Of a DNA stretch of 49,420 nt, positions 16,938 to 25,406 are shown piece by piece. Both the position numbers and the translations under genes were made by a program. The notes under the pieces were generated by a model. That model was not told where the DNA came from, ran no database searches, and worked only from the letters and a program-made list of their open reading frames with translations. Origin of the DNA: Bacillota bacterium (lineage in GTDB: Bacteria > Vulcanimicrobiota > JAJTBE01); NCBI GenBank assembly GCA_021287065.1, contig JAJTBE010000165.1, positions 1 to 49,420 on the forward strand. Reading direction: 5' to 3'. The stretch's first letter is position 1; each line of letters starts with the position of its first letter.

Positions 16938-18347
16938 ATGGCTGTTAAGTTTTTTAATACACTCACAAGGGAAAAAGAAGAGTTCAAACCTATGAAAAAG
17001 GGAAAAGCTGCAATGTACACCTGCGGACCCACAGTGTACAACTTTGCCCACATAGGCAACTACAGAGCTTACACTTTTGAGGACATTCTCAGAAGATACC
17101 TGAAATACAGAGGTTTTCAGGTTACCCAGGTTATGAACATAACCGATGTTGACGACAAAATCATCAATGCAGTAAGAGGTAAGGGCATTTCTGCTTCTGA
17201 TTATGCCGTTCAGTTCACAGAAGCATTTCACAGGGATCTCGAAACCCTCAATGTGGAAAAAGCTGAGTTTTATCCCAAGGCAACCGAGCATATACCTGAA
17301 ATGGTAAATATAATCAAGGTTCTTCTTGACAAAGGCATAGCTTACAGAGGCGAAGACGGAAGCATTTATTTTTCCATAGCAAAATTTCCGGAATACGGCA
17401 AACTTGCCCACTTCGAACCCGGTGAGCTTAAAGCCGGTGCAAGAGTGAAACACGATGAATATGACAAGGAAAATGTCTCTGATTTTGCCCTATGGAAAGC
17501 CTGGGATGAAAATGACGGAGATGTTTTCTGGGAAACGGAACTTGGAAAGGGCCGCCCCGGATGGCATATCGAATGCACAGCTATGAGCGCAAAATATCTC
17601 GGCAACCATTTTGACATACACACCGGCGGAATAGACAACATGTTCCCCCATCACGAAAATGAAATCGCTCAGGCTGAAGCTTCAACCGGTGAAAAGTTTG
17701 TAAATTACTGGCTCCATTGCGACCATCTTCTTGTTGACGGTTCAAAAATGGCAAAATCGAAAGGCAATTTCTATACTCTCAGGGACATAGTGGAAAAGGG
17801 ATACAATCCTATGGCAATGAGATATTTCTATGTAACCAGCGATTATCGCAAGAAACTGGATTTCAGCCTTGAAAATCTTGAATCTTCATCTAAGGCTCTC
17901 ACAAAGATTTATGAATTTCTCCGCAGAGTCAAAGAGATGGGAACCGGCGAATCATCGGGCAAAGTGGAAGAACTTATTGCCACTGCAAAAAAAGATTTCG
18001 AAGACGCAATGGATGATGATCTCAATGCTCCGATGGCAATGGGCTACATATTCACATTTATCAGTGAAATCAACAAGGTCATAGACGAAGGCAAACTTTC
18101 CGCAACGGATTCAAACCTGATTATTGACTTTATGCTTGATATAGACAGAGTTTTCGGGCTGAAGATGGATGAAGCTCTTGTGGAAAAGGAACTTGCGGGA
18201 GAGATTAAAGCTCTGATAGAAGAGCGTTATCAGGCAAGAAAAGATAAGAATTTCGCCCGTTCGGACGAGATCAGGGATCTGCTTAAAGCCAAAGGTATAA
18301 TCCTGATGGATACCCCCCAGGGTACAAGATGGAAAGTTCAGGTTTAG
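16938..18347 (+). CDS. cysS: Cysteinyl-tRNA synthetase
   Basis: 469 residues, normal length. The class I signatures are intact: HIGNYRAYTFEDILRR (HIGH) near residue 37 and KMAKSKGNF (KMSKS) near 270. The zinc ligands are in YTCGPTVYNF, HIECTAMS and MFPHHENE. It charges tRNA-Cys in the cytoplasm. RBS CAGGAG lies eight bases before the ATG. The leader (16,828-16,937) has a direct repeat of AAAAGGAATAATC at 16,867 and 16,886, but no T-box. It is monocistronic, with a terminator behind. Confidence 0.98.
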   Translation: MAVKFFNTLTREKEEFKPMKKGKAAMYTCGPTVYNFAHIGNYRAYTFEDILRRYLKYRGFQVTQVMNITDVDDKIINAVRGKGISASDYAVQFTEAFHRDLETLNVEKAEFYPKATEHIPEMVNIIKVLLDKGIAYRGEDGSIYFSIAKFPEYGKLAHFEPGELKAGARVKHDEYDKENVSDFALWKAWDENDGDVFWETELGKGRPGWHIECTAMSAKYLGNHFDIHTGGIDNMFPHHENEIAQAEASTGEKFVNYWLHCDHLLVDGSKMAKSKGNFYTLRDIVEKGYNPMAMRYFYVTSDYRKKLDFSLENLESSSKALTKIYEFLRRVKEMGTGESSGKVEELIATAKKDFEDAMDDDLNAPMAMGYIFTFISEINKVIDEGKLSATDSNLIIDFMLDIDRVFGLKMDEALVEKELAGEIKALIEERYQARKDKNFARSDEIRDLLKAKGIILMDTPQGTRWKVQV

Positions 18348-18379
18348 GCTTGTTTCTACTAAATAATCAATGATTAAAA

Positions 18380-18418
18380 GCCCGGTTGCAGACATAGATA
18401 TCTGAGCCGGGTTTTTTG
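18380..18418. terminator. Bidirectional terminator between cysS and the membrane protein gene
   Basis: CCCGG..CAGA / TCTG..CCGGG stem with TTTTTTG on the plus side and CTTTTAATC on the minus side. The convergent minus-strand gene ends at 18,420. Confidence 0.85.
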
Positions 18419-18419
18419 T

Positions 18420-19085
18420 TTAAGTAAGCGATGCCGCTCTTGCTGCGAGAACGACGACAATAATCATGGAAATTCCAGTCTGGCACATCATCAGGACTTT
18501 TGTCCACACGCTAAGAACGATTTCATTTGCAGGCCCGAAAGTTGCGCTTACATTGAATGCGATAAAGAGATAATCGATAAAGTGCAGTTCTTTGTGTTCT
18601 TTTCCGGCTCCATTGACAGTTGGAAAAATAAAGCCTCTTTCGTTTGAGGTGTCGGCTATCCAGTACCATGCTGTAAATACAAAAATGTTCATCAGATACA
18701 CAAGTGCCACATCCCACAGATAATACAAGGGTTTTCCTATCTGGGTATGTGCTCCGGTGACGAGAATAACCACATTGACAACAAGCTGAAGGGTCATAAG
18801 GATGGTATAGGTGATCATAATGAATCTTGCAAACCTTACTTTGTCGGCAAAAATTGATGCAAGAATAAGAATCAGGCTTATCCAGAATACTACATCCGCA
18901 CAATCCTGAATACGCATAAATGATTTTAAATCAGAAGTATTTAAAATCACTCCCAGAGCAGTTACATTGCTGACCAGAGCGCTGGCAAGTTTTGCAAGAA
19001 GCATGGCAACAGCAATTTCTATGGGAGTTCTTTTTTCAATACATTTGTTTCTGAATTCTATAAGCTTTGTAAACAAACTATCCAT
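18420..19085 (-). CDS. Integral membrane protein with ion-channel-like C-terminal pair of helices
   Basis: 221 residues with about five to six TM helices (near 24-45, 62-80, 88-112, 125-145, 170-185, 195-215). The segment IDYLFIAFNVSATFGPANE, then LSVWTKVLMMCQTGISMIIVVVLAARA, resembles the pore loop and last helix of small two-TM potassium-channel-like proteins (YFSFTTLTTVGYGD..). It lacks the GYG selectivity filter, so channel function is uncertain. There is no partner gene; it is convergent with cysS. Ion flux or a scaffold role cannot be decided from sequence. Confidence 0.65.
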   Translation of the reverse strand: MDSLFTKLIEFRNKCIEKRTPIEIAVAMLLAKLASALVSNVTALGVILNTSDLKSFMRIQDCADVVFWISLILILASIFADKVRFARFIMITYTILMTLQLVVNVVILVTGAHTQIGKPLYYLWDVALVYLMNIFVFTAWYWIADTSNERGFIFPTVNGAGKEHKELHFIDYLFIAFNVSATFGPANEIVLSVWTKVLMMCQTGISMIIVVVLAARAASLT

Positions 19086-19278
19086 CCTGTTTTCCGGTTA
19101 TCTGAATTAAAACATTTATAGCATATTTTGTCCATAAGAAATCCTGATATGCCAGAAATTTAATTACAAAAAAATTCATGCACCAGAAAGAAGGTAATAA
19201 GCTTCTTTGAGTTAATTATTTAACAACCGGAAAATGGAAAAAGCCGGATTGTAATGTTTTTCGAGGAGGCTTTCGGGT

Positions 19279-21390
19279 ATGAGGTTTATTCTCAAAAGCG
19301 GTAAACTGGAAAGGTTCAGTTATTCCTCAAGATTTGAATTACAGAAGGATATACTGAAAAACGCTGAGGTTTTTCTCGGGGAGAACGCAATTATTCTTGA
19401 CATAAGGAAGCTTGAACAGCTTGGCATCCGCCATGAATATATGCCGGATGCATTTCTCCTTGATTTTTCCAAATCTGACATACCCGAACTGCATCTGATG
19501 TTTTTTGATGCAGCGTCACATAATTTCCACCAGACTCTTGTCCCCCGCATTGTTGGCTCCCTGCTGTTGCTAAGACAGAATCAGGGAAGGCATTTTGCCG
19601 ATGATCTTACTGCCCTGCTGCTGCATGATCCGGATCTGCTGAAAGTATTCTTTAAGGGGAATGTAAGAAATATACTTGAGACTGTCAGGTCGATGGTGAA
19701 AAACTGCTCTAAAATACTTGCTATTACAGATGGCAACGAATATGAAATGCAGCGTATAAAAGAGATGTACGGTGATTCCTGGGGCAGAAAAGTATCTCAT
19801 CATGTTGTGGGCAAGATACTGCTGGAAGGTGAGCCTGTTTATATAGTCAATCCCGATTTCAGATTCAGAAACACAGACAGTGAATCTGATGTTCCAGTTG
19901 ATTTTGAAGTGGATGAAGTACCTTTCACATCTGAAACAGAAGAAATCACAGTTGATTTTAATCTCATAGATTCATCGGAAACTCAGGAGCACAGACTTGT
20001 TGATATTCCCGTGTATGCCGATGAAATGGAAGAACTACCCCGGGTAAGAAAACAGAGCGTAGTAAAGGCAGAAGTAAAAGCTATACCGGAACCGGCAAAA
20101 GAAGTTCAGAAACCAGTGACAGCAACATCCAAGGTGAAGAAGGAAGTTCCGGCAAGTCTGAGGCCCACCAGGGAAAACGCTTCCAGTTTCAAAGCAGTTG
20201 AAGCGCCGGTTGTGGAAGAAGTTGAAGAAGCAGCTTTTGAGAGCATTCCTGAAGAGCCAGTGGTTGAAGCTATGCCTGAGTATGAAGAAGAGGGTTTCGG
20301 AGATGTATCCGAAGGGGCAGAAGAGGAAAACGGCATTGACGCTTCTGATTTCAAGGAAGAGATTTCTGACGAAATTGAAATGGAAGAAGAATTTGCACAG
20401 CCTGAGCCTGAGGAAGAACCGGTAATGGAGATGGAGGAAGAAGAACCTCAGACAGAAGAGCCTGCTGAAGAAGAGCCTGTAATGGAGGAAGAACAGCAGG
20501 AAGAGTACGACATGGAATCTTTCGAAGAGCCGGCTCAGGAAGAAGAAGAAACAATGGTGCAGGATGAAGAACCGGAAGAGGAAATTCCGATAGAAGAAGA
20601 AGCTGCTGAAGAAGAGTCTGAGGCTGCAGAAGAAGAATTTTATGAAGAATCTTCAGATGAAGAAGAAGAGATACAGTCTGAGGAAGAAACTTTAGAAGAA
20701 GAAGCTGAGGAATCTGAAGAGGAATCTATGGAGGAAGAAGCTCCGGCAGAGGAATTTGAGGAAGAGATTCAGGAAGAAGAAGAAGAAGAAGAGCCTGCCG
20801 AAGAACCGGCTGAAGAAGCTGAAGAGGAAGTTCAGCCTGAAGAACATGAGGAAGAGGAAGAAATAGACACCGGCGAAGTAAAATGGCGTTCGTTTACTCC
20901 CCTGAGCCTTATAAAGACACAGACAGTAAGAAAACTCCTTGAACCGACCCTTGAAAAGACTATAGTAAGAATAAAAGGCGACAAAATCGGAATGGTAGTG
21001 CCTGTAGGCAGGGATGTATTTGTGCAGGGGCTGAAATACGCTCTTACATACGGAGATGTTCTGACGCCGTTTTCCGGCAAGAGGCGTTCTGCTGAAGATA
21101 TGCAGGAAGCATTGAACAGCGGAGAACACAAAATCCTTGAGGGTATCCTTGCGGTAGGTTCTGAAACAGAAACCAAGATAGTTATCAACAATGTTACGGA
21201 TTTGGATCCGGTGACGGCAGAGGAAATAATTAAGAAGATTGTTCTTCCGGGTATTCTGAGGGGAAGCCTTCTCAATCAGGTGCCTGATGTCATTCATGCC
21301 AAGTATGACGCCAACCCCGACTATTTTATAAAGTATTTCTCCTTCTTTGATAAAGAAGCTGTGGAATATACCGACAACTTCATGATTTGA
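19279..21390 (+). CDS. Large Glu-rich protein with two flanking globular domains; function unknown
   Basis: 703 residues; RBS GAGGAGG well placed. Residues 1-205 are globular alpha/beta (RFILKSGKLERFSYSSRFEL, NAIILDIRKLEQLGIRHEY). Residues about 306-530 are roughly half Glu with Pro, Ala and Met, essentially a polyanionic disordered linker. Residues about 535-703 form a second globular domain (KTIVRIKGDKIGMVVPVGR.., AVGSETETKIVINNVTDLDP). There is no signal peptide, TM helix or enzyme motif that I recognise. The reverse strand of the GAA-rich tract gives long false open frames. The stop codon TGA overlaps the -35 of the next promoter. A cytoplasmic bridging, chaperone-like or DNA-mimic role would fit the charge but is speculation. 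Confidence 0.8.
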   Translation: MRFILKSGKLERFSYSSRFELQKDILKNAEVFLGENAIILDIRKLEQLGIRHEYMPDAFLLDFSKSDIPELHLMFFDAASHNFHQTLVPRIVGSLLLLRQNQGRHFADDLTALLLHDPDLLKVFFKGNVRNILETVRSMVKNCSKILAITDGNEYEMQRIKEMYGDSWGRKVSHHVVGKILLEGEPVYIVNPDFRFRNTDSESDVPVDFEVDEVPFTSETEEITVDFNLIDSSETQEHRLVDIPVYADEMEELPRVRKQSVVKAEVKAIPEPAKEVQKPVTATSKVKKEVPASLRPTRENASSFKAVEAPVVEEVEEAAFESIPEEPVVEAMPEYEEEGFGDVSEGAEEENGIDASDFKEEISDEIEMEEEFAQPEPEEEPVMEMEEEEPQTEEPAEEEPVMEEEQQEEYDMESFEEPAQEEEETMVQDEEPEEEIPIEEEAAEEESEAAEEEFYEESSDEEEEIQSEEETLEEEAEESEEESMEEEAPAEEFEEEIQEEEEEEEPAEEPAEEAEEEVQPEEHEEEEEIDTGEVKWRSFTPLSLIKTQTVRKLLEPTLEKTIVRIKGDKIGMVVPVGRDVFVQGLKYALTYGDVLTPFSGKRRSAEDMQEALNSGEHKILEGILAVGSETETKIVINNVTDLDPVTAEEIIKKIVLPGILRGSLLNQVPDVIHAKYDANPDYFIKYFSFFDKEAVEYTDNFMI

Positions 21391-21431
21391 CATTAATCAG
21401 GAAATAGTATATACTATACCCCGTAGGGTAT
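21387..21431 (+). promoter_or_regulatory. Promoter and CsoR/CstR-type operator
   Basis: TTGACA (21,387-21,392), a 17-bp spacer and TATACT (21,410-21,415) form a near-consensus promoter. It is followed immediately by ATACCC-CGTA-GGGTAT (21,416-21,431), a perfect 6-4-6 inverted repeat. CsoR-family repressors bind exactly such TA-flanked C-tract/G-tract repeats. Its position over the start site fits repression by the regulator encoded 200 bp downstream. Confidence 0.85.
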
Positions 21432-21461
21432 GCAGAATTCTGAACCCGAAGGGGTGTTTTT

Positions 21462-21626
21462 ATGTCATACACCGGAATCATCGCCATAGCTGCCGGGGGC
21501 CTCGTGGGTTTTCTGGCAAGCATTGTGGGAAGAAAGATAGGCCTTGGCTGAACAATCATATGTAATCCTTATGTTGCCGTAATTTTTGGGGCATCAGTGG
21601 GATACATGATTGCTGCCGGTCGGTAG
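21462..21626 (+). CDS. Probable selenoprotein: small DUF6132-like membrane protein with in-frame UGA (Sec30)
   Basis: Read from ATG 21,462 (RBS GAAGGGG) through TGA at 21,549-21,551 to TAG at 21,624, it gives 54 residues. One TM helix (GIIAIAAGGLVGFLASIV) is followed by KIGLG-U-TIICNPYVAVIFGA and a second hydrophobic segment. Reading frame and hydropathy continue seamlessly across the UGA. In the small DUF6132-type proteins that this resembles, a Cys occupies the same spot four residues before the conserved NP (C-x4-NP). TGA is used as an ordinary stop in neighbouring genes, so code reassignment is unlikely. A stem with CAA-U-CAUA / UAUG-UUG around a 9-nt loop (21,553-21,576) begins one base after the UGA. 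A second hairpin, UGCC/GGCA, is at 21,575-21,593. Either could be a SECIS. A nonsense-mutated gene is the alternative. It is followed 4 nt later by the repressor gene. Confidence 0.7.
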
Positions 21627-21630
21627 CAGA

Positions 21631-21903
21631 ATGGAAGAAAACGAAAAAATACCCGTGGAGCTGATCCGTCGTCTTAACCGCATAGAAGGACAGGTCCGGG
21701 GAATACGGAAAATGATCGAGGAAAAGCGGGATTGCGCAGCTACTCTCCAGCAGGTATCTGCGGTCCGCTCCGCTCTTTTCAAGGTCGGGGTTTCCTATGT
21801 GTCGGGAAGTCTGGAGGACTGTATGTCCGACAAAGAAGGTTCCTGCGAGGAAAACCTCGGCAAAATGAAGAATCTAATAGAGATTCTTTCTAAATTCCTG
21901 TGA
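21631..21903 (+). CDS. CsoR/RcnR-family repressor, CstR-like (persulfide-sensor type cysteine pair)
   Basis: 90 residues from ATG 21,631, 4 nt after the selenoprotein stop; the frame is open back to a TTG at 21,610. The DUF156 core is clear: LIRRLNRIEGQVRGIRKMI and ATLQQVSAVRSALFKVG. Copper sensors of this family use Cys, His (+25) and Cys (+29). Here the first Cys is in KRDC, +25 is Ser, and +29 is Cys (LEDC). Loss of the His with retention of both Cys is the pattern of CstR, which forms persulfide or polysulfide bridges and controls sulfide detoxification genes. A further Cys is in GSCEEN. It probably represses its own operon through the 21,416-21,431 site. Copper or formaldehyde sensing is less likely. 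Confidence 0.88.
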   Translation: MEENEKIPVELIRRLNRIEGQVRGIRKMIEEKRDCAATLQQVSAVRSALFKVGVSYVSGSLEDCMSDKEGSCEENLGKMKNLIEILSKFL

Positions 21904-21927
21904 AGTGATTTTCGCAGGTTTTTTTAT
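21896..21927 (+). terminator. Terminator after the CstR-like gene
   Basis: CCTGTGAA / TTTCGCAGG stem with a short loop, followed by seven T. The stem overlaps the last codon and stop. Confidence 0.85.
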
Positions 21928-21971
21928 ATTTACATGGAATTATTCACTATTGATTTTTTATGGAGGATAAC

Positions 21972-22607
21972 ATGACACTTAATTCCCGTGTAAAAAGATT
22001 TGTACCTGCGGTGGTTATGTTTCTGCTGACAGTTATGCTGTTTGCCGGAGCTGCTTTCGCACAGGATAAAAGCGGAGACAATTCCCAGGCTCCTGCGGAC
22101 AAAAAGACAACAGTACTGGCAGTTCCGATGATTGTAACAAGCGAATTCAAACCGATAACCAAAAGTGAAATCGCCCAGAATCTTGAAAAATATGCAGAAA
22201 AATATATGCCCAATGCAGATATTATCCAGAGCGGTGATATTGCAACCATAGGTGCCGATTTCTCCATCGAAGACGCAAGAAAGCTTGCAAAAGATAAAAA
22301 TGTGGACTATGTAACATGGGGAACCATGGCTTTCAAAAAAAGCAAATCAACAGTCCGCTCAGGCCCCGAAAGCCCAATTTTCCAGTATATCGTTACAGTA
22401 TCAGGTGTTGCAAACATAAAGGTTTACAGTGCAAAAGCTGACAGCATCATAATTGATCAGAGCATGGTTCAGAGCAACAACACCACAACCAGAGCGCTGG
22501 AAGGAAGCGCCCAGCTTACAAAAGTATATAACGAATGTGCAGTGGGCTGCGTAAAGGATCTTTCGAAGAGCCTTATGAAAGCAGTGAAAGATCAGGAAAG
22601 CAAATAA
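21972..22607 (+). CDS. Secreted periplasmic protein of unknown function
   Basis: 211 residues from ATG 21,972, with GGAGGA five bases upstream; an ATG at 21,960 contains that ribosome-binding site and is unlikely. The signal peptide ends AGAAFA-QDK. The mature part has TTVLAVPMIVTSEFKPITKSE, then DARKLAKDKNVDYVTWGTMAF and a C-terminal helix. This layout (strand, helix, 'ancient conserved' A-x-x-x-x-VDYVVxG strand) is like the anticodon-binding-like fold of CsgG/TolB/LpoB-type periplasmic proteins, offered only as a loose resemblance. It stands between the CstR terminator and a hairpin element. Confidence 0.8.
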   Translation: MTLNSRVKRFVPAVVMFLLTVMLFAGAAFAQDKSGDNSQAPADKKTTVLAVPMIVTSEFKPITKSEIAQNLEKYAEKYMPNADIIQSGDIATIGADFSIEDARKLAKDKNVDYVTWGTMAFKKSKSTVRSGPESPIFQYIVTVSGVANIKVYSAKADSIIIDQSMVQSNNTTTRALEGSAQLTKVYNECAVGCVKDLSKSLMKAVKDQESK

Positions 22608-22633
22608 GAATTCCAATAGATTTTCAGGAGCAG

Positions 22634-22762
22634 GAGGCTGTTCCAAAAGCTTTGATAGCTAATGTTATGAACTGAAATTCATCCGGTTGGAAATGGCGGA
22701 AGCATAATTCCAGGAAAATCCGGCATAGCAGAAGAGATTGCTTTTGGAACAGCCTCTTGTTT
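22634..22762 (+). mobile_element. Short element with 17-bp perfect terminal inverted repeats (MITE-like or long terminator)
   Basis: GAGGCTGTTCCAAAAGC at 22,634-22,650 is mirrored perfectly at 22,740-22,756, bounding 123 bp without coding capacity. Terminal GAGGCTGT-type repeats are common on bacterial transposons. The right end is followed by TTGTTTTTT, so the folded transcript could also terminate the upstream gene. No clear target duplication is visible. Confidence 0.5.
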
Positions 22763-22904
22763 TTTCGGTATAAATTTTAAATATGAACTTTCCATAAAAA
22801 ATTTGGGAATAATACATGAGATAATTAATGCTCAGCTTTATAATTTTATAATAATCCACGCGTGAAAAACTGCAGCAACCACATAAGCAGATAAGCCCCC
22901 CACA

Positions 22905-23400
22905 GCAACGAATTAAGGCTGGATTTATCTGTGCATTCACGAGAAACATAATCGTTTGCCCAGCTCCCAGAGAAAACTTTTTGAAAAAAGTTTCCTCGCG
23001 CCCACCCTGCGGGCAGGCACCCGCCATCCCAAAACTTTTGAATTGGGGGACCGACCAGGCACCGTAGGGTTTAGGGACCGACGGGGAGTTGGGAACCGTC
23101 GGAGGGAACCACGCTTTTTTAAAAAAGCGAGGTTACCCTCCGAACCTCCCTCCTTGAAAAACAGGAGTATTGGACTGTGGATTTGAGTAATTTTTACTAA
23201 TTCAGTGGCGTTGCGACCGGGGACCGTGAGGTTAGAGAACCGGGGGGAGTTGGAACCCTCAGAGGGAACCACGCTTTTTTAAAAAAGCGAGGTTTTCCTC
23301 CGAACCTCCCTCCTTGAAAAACAGGAGTATGAGGTCCGGATTTGAGTGATTTTTACTAATTCAGCGGCATTGGGGAGATCGGGGGTAAGGATCTTGAGGA
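22905..23400. repeat. Dispersed modular repeat, copy 3
   Basis: One A1 module (about 22,910-23,060) is followed by two A2 modules (about 23,070-23,205 and 23,235-23,355). The hairpin GCTTTTTTAAAAAAGC is exact in both A2 copies. It is located between a secreted-protein gene and the end of the hydrogenase operon. The 22,763-22,905 and 23,444-23,535 flanks show nothing further. Confidence 0.85.
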
Positions 23401-23410
23401 AACCCTTTTT

Positions 23411-23444
23411 CCGAAAAAAAGCGGGCGGACATTCAGTCCGCCCT
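23411..23444 (-). terminator. Terminator of the hydrogenase operon
   Basis: GGGCGGAC / GTCCGCCC stem with a 5-nt loop, followed on the minus strand by GCTTTTTTTCGG. Confidence 0.9.
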
Positions 23445-23535
23445 TTAATCAGGTTATTATTACGAGGTCGTATTGATTTACCGGCTAATAAAATATCATC
23501 CGGAATTTTGGGTATATTCTTCAGTTGATTCCGGT

Positions 23536-25380
23536 TTACACCAGGCGGCTTCCTCTTGGTGTATATTTTGTATGAAGAAGTTTATGGCTCTTATGGCCGC
23601 AGGGGCCTTCAGTCAGAAACTCTTCATATATTTTCTTAACTACAGGATTCTCATGGGATTTTCTCAGAGGCAGGGATTCATCCTCAGTATAAATCGCATT
23701 GGCTCTTGCTTTTCTGATTTCCGGTGAAGTGGGAATAGGCTGGCCTCCGCCGCTCAGACAGCCGCCGGGGCAGCACATAATCTCCACAAAGTGATAATCC
23801 TTCAGTCTGCCTGCCCTTAATTCCTCAAGAACCCAACGGGCGTTTTTCAGACCATGAGCTACCATTACTTTCAAAGTGGCGCCCTCAAGGAATTTCCAGT
23901 CGGGAACTGCTTTGGTAATTGGAAGATCAGCGGTTTTCACCCCTTCCATACCTCTCACACCTTCCACCCTTAGTTTTTCAAAGGGCAATTCCTCACCTGT
24001 AACCAGTTCATAGGCGGTTCTTATTGCTGCTTCCATTACGCCGCCTGTGGCGCCGAAAATCAATCCTGCACCTGAACCGATGCCCAGCGGATCATCAAAT
24101 TCCTCACCCTGAAGATTCGGAAGATCAAGGCCCATTTCCCTGACCATACGGGCGATTTCCCTTGTTGTAAGCGCATAATCCACATCCTTATGGCCGGAGT
24201 CCGCCATTTCAGGCCTGTCTGCTTCAAACTTTTTCGCAGTGCAGGGCATAAGGGAAACACTCACAATATTTTCAGGATCGATTCCGTTCTTTTCCGCATA
24301 ATATGTCTTGATCACAGCGCCGAACATCTGCTGGGGGCTTTTGCAGGTCGAAAGATAATCGAGAAGATCCGGAGCGGTATGTTCCATAAATTTAATCCAA
24401 CCCGGTGAACAGGAAGTAAGCTGGGGAAGGGCTACAGGTTTCTGCTCCACAAGGGCTTTTTTGAGCCTGAGGAGCAGTTCGGTGCCTTCTTCCATAATCG
24501 TAAGGTCCGCCGTGAAGTTAGTGTCGAAAACCTTGTCAAAACCAACTTTGTGAAGCGCTTCGTTGAGCTGCTTTGTAACGGAATTTCCGGGAGCCAGGCC
24601 GAAAAGCTCGCCCATGGCGGCTCTTGGCGCCGGTGCAGTCTGAATCACCACATGTTTTGAAGGATCCTCGATAGCTTTCCAGATGTCGTCTGTATCATCC
24701 CTTTCGGTTAAAGCGCCGGTCGGGCAGCGGGTTGCGCATTGTCCGCAGGCTACGCAAAGGGAATCAAGGAGTTCCCATTCCTGAAATGTGGCAATTTTGA
24801 TTTCATTTCCCCTTCCGTAAACCCCTATGGCGCTTACATCCTGAAAATCCGCACAGGTGCGCACGCAGCGGAAGCATCCGATGCATTTGTTGAGGTCCCT
24901 TACTATAGGGCTGTCCACTTTTATTTCATAGGCAGGCTGTTCCATTTTGCCAAAAACATAATCATCGACGCCGTATTCCGCAGCAAGGCCTCTGAGTTCA
25001 CAGTTATCATTTCTGCCGCAGCTCACACAGCTTCCGTAATGTTCGCTGAGGAGCAGATTAAGTACATTCCGTCTTGCTTTTCTGATTTCCGGGGACCAGG
25101 TTTTTATATTTAGAGGCTGTGTAATAGGATATGTGCATGAAGTCTGAAGAACCCTTTGTCCTTCGATTTCAACCACGCACATGCGGCATACACCGGCAAG
25201 CCCAAGGTCTTTGTGGTAACAAAGGGTGGGAATTTTTATACCAAGCAGGGTTGCTGCTTCAAGGATGGTGGTGTTTATAGGGACTCTGATTTCCCTTCCG
25301 TCTATTGTAACCCTGATAAGACTGCCTATCAGGTTTTCCTTTGATTTATCAACTGTTGCCGTGCTTTTCTTTTCAGTCAT
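23536..25380 (-). CDS. hydA: [FeFe] hydrogenase catalytic subunit (HydA, NADH-linked type)
   Basis: 614 residues. Order: plant-type [2Fe-2S] domain (LCYHKDLGLAGVCRMC..TSC, about 55-100); His-Cys3 [4Fe-4S] (HYGSCVSCGRNDNC); two [4Fe-4S] clusters (NKCIGCFRCVRTC and LCVACGQCATRCP, about 165-230); then the H-cluster domain. H-cluster motifs: TSCSPGWIKF near 323, MPCTAKKFEADR near 377, and EIMCCPGGCLSGGGQP near 537. L1 has TSCSPG rather than TSCCPG, the Ser variant seen in multimeric enzymes. It makes or consumes H2 in the cytoplasm with electrons from the NuoEF-like partner. There are 26 bp between it and the upstream subunit. The C-terminal ~60 residues are the small-subunit helix region. Maturases HydEFG are not in the window. 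Confidence 0.97.
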   Translation of the reverse strand: MTEKKSTATVDKSKENLIGSLIRVTIDGREIRVPINTTILEAATLLGIKIPTLCYHKDLGLAGVCRMCVVEIEGQRVLQTSCTYPITQPLNIKTWSPEIRKARRNVLNLLLSEHYGSCVSCGRNDNCELRGLAAEYGVDDYVFGKMEQPAYEIKVDSPIVRDLNKCIGCFRCVRTCADFQDVSAIGVYGRGNEIKIATFQEWELLDSLCVACGQCATRCPTGALTERDDTDDIWKAIEDPSKHVVIQTAPAPRAAMGELFGLAPGNSVTKQLNEALHKVGFDKVFDTNFTADLTIMEEGTELLLRLKKALVEQKPVALPQLTSCSPGWIKFMEHTAPDLLDYLSTCKSPQQMFGAVIKTYYAEKNGIDPENIVSVSLMPCTAKKFEADRPEMADSGHKDVDYALTTREIARMVREMGLDLPNLQGEEFDDPLGIGSGAGLIFGATGGVMEAAIRTAYELVTGEELPFEKLRVEGVRGMEGVKTADLPITKAVPDWKFLEGATLKVMVAHGLKNARWVLEELRAGRLKDYHFVEIMCCPGGCLSGGGQPIPTSPEIRKARANAIYTEDESLPLRKSHENPVVKKIYEEFLTEGPCGHKSHKLLHTKYTPRGSRLV

Positions 25381-25406
25381 AATACCCTCCTGCTATACTG
25401 CATATT

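Noticed and set aside
20692-21393. 233-residue reverse-strand open frame rich in Phe and Leu
   Set aside because: It is the antisense of the Glu-rich tract; poly-GAA read backwards gives Phe/Leu and no stop codons.
21549-21551. UGA as reassigned Trp/Gly codon across the genome
   Set aside because: Other genes here end at TGA where their families end, for example the Glu-rich gene at 21,388-21,390, so a general reassignment does not fit.
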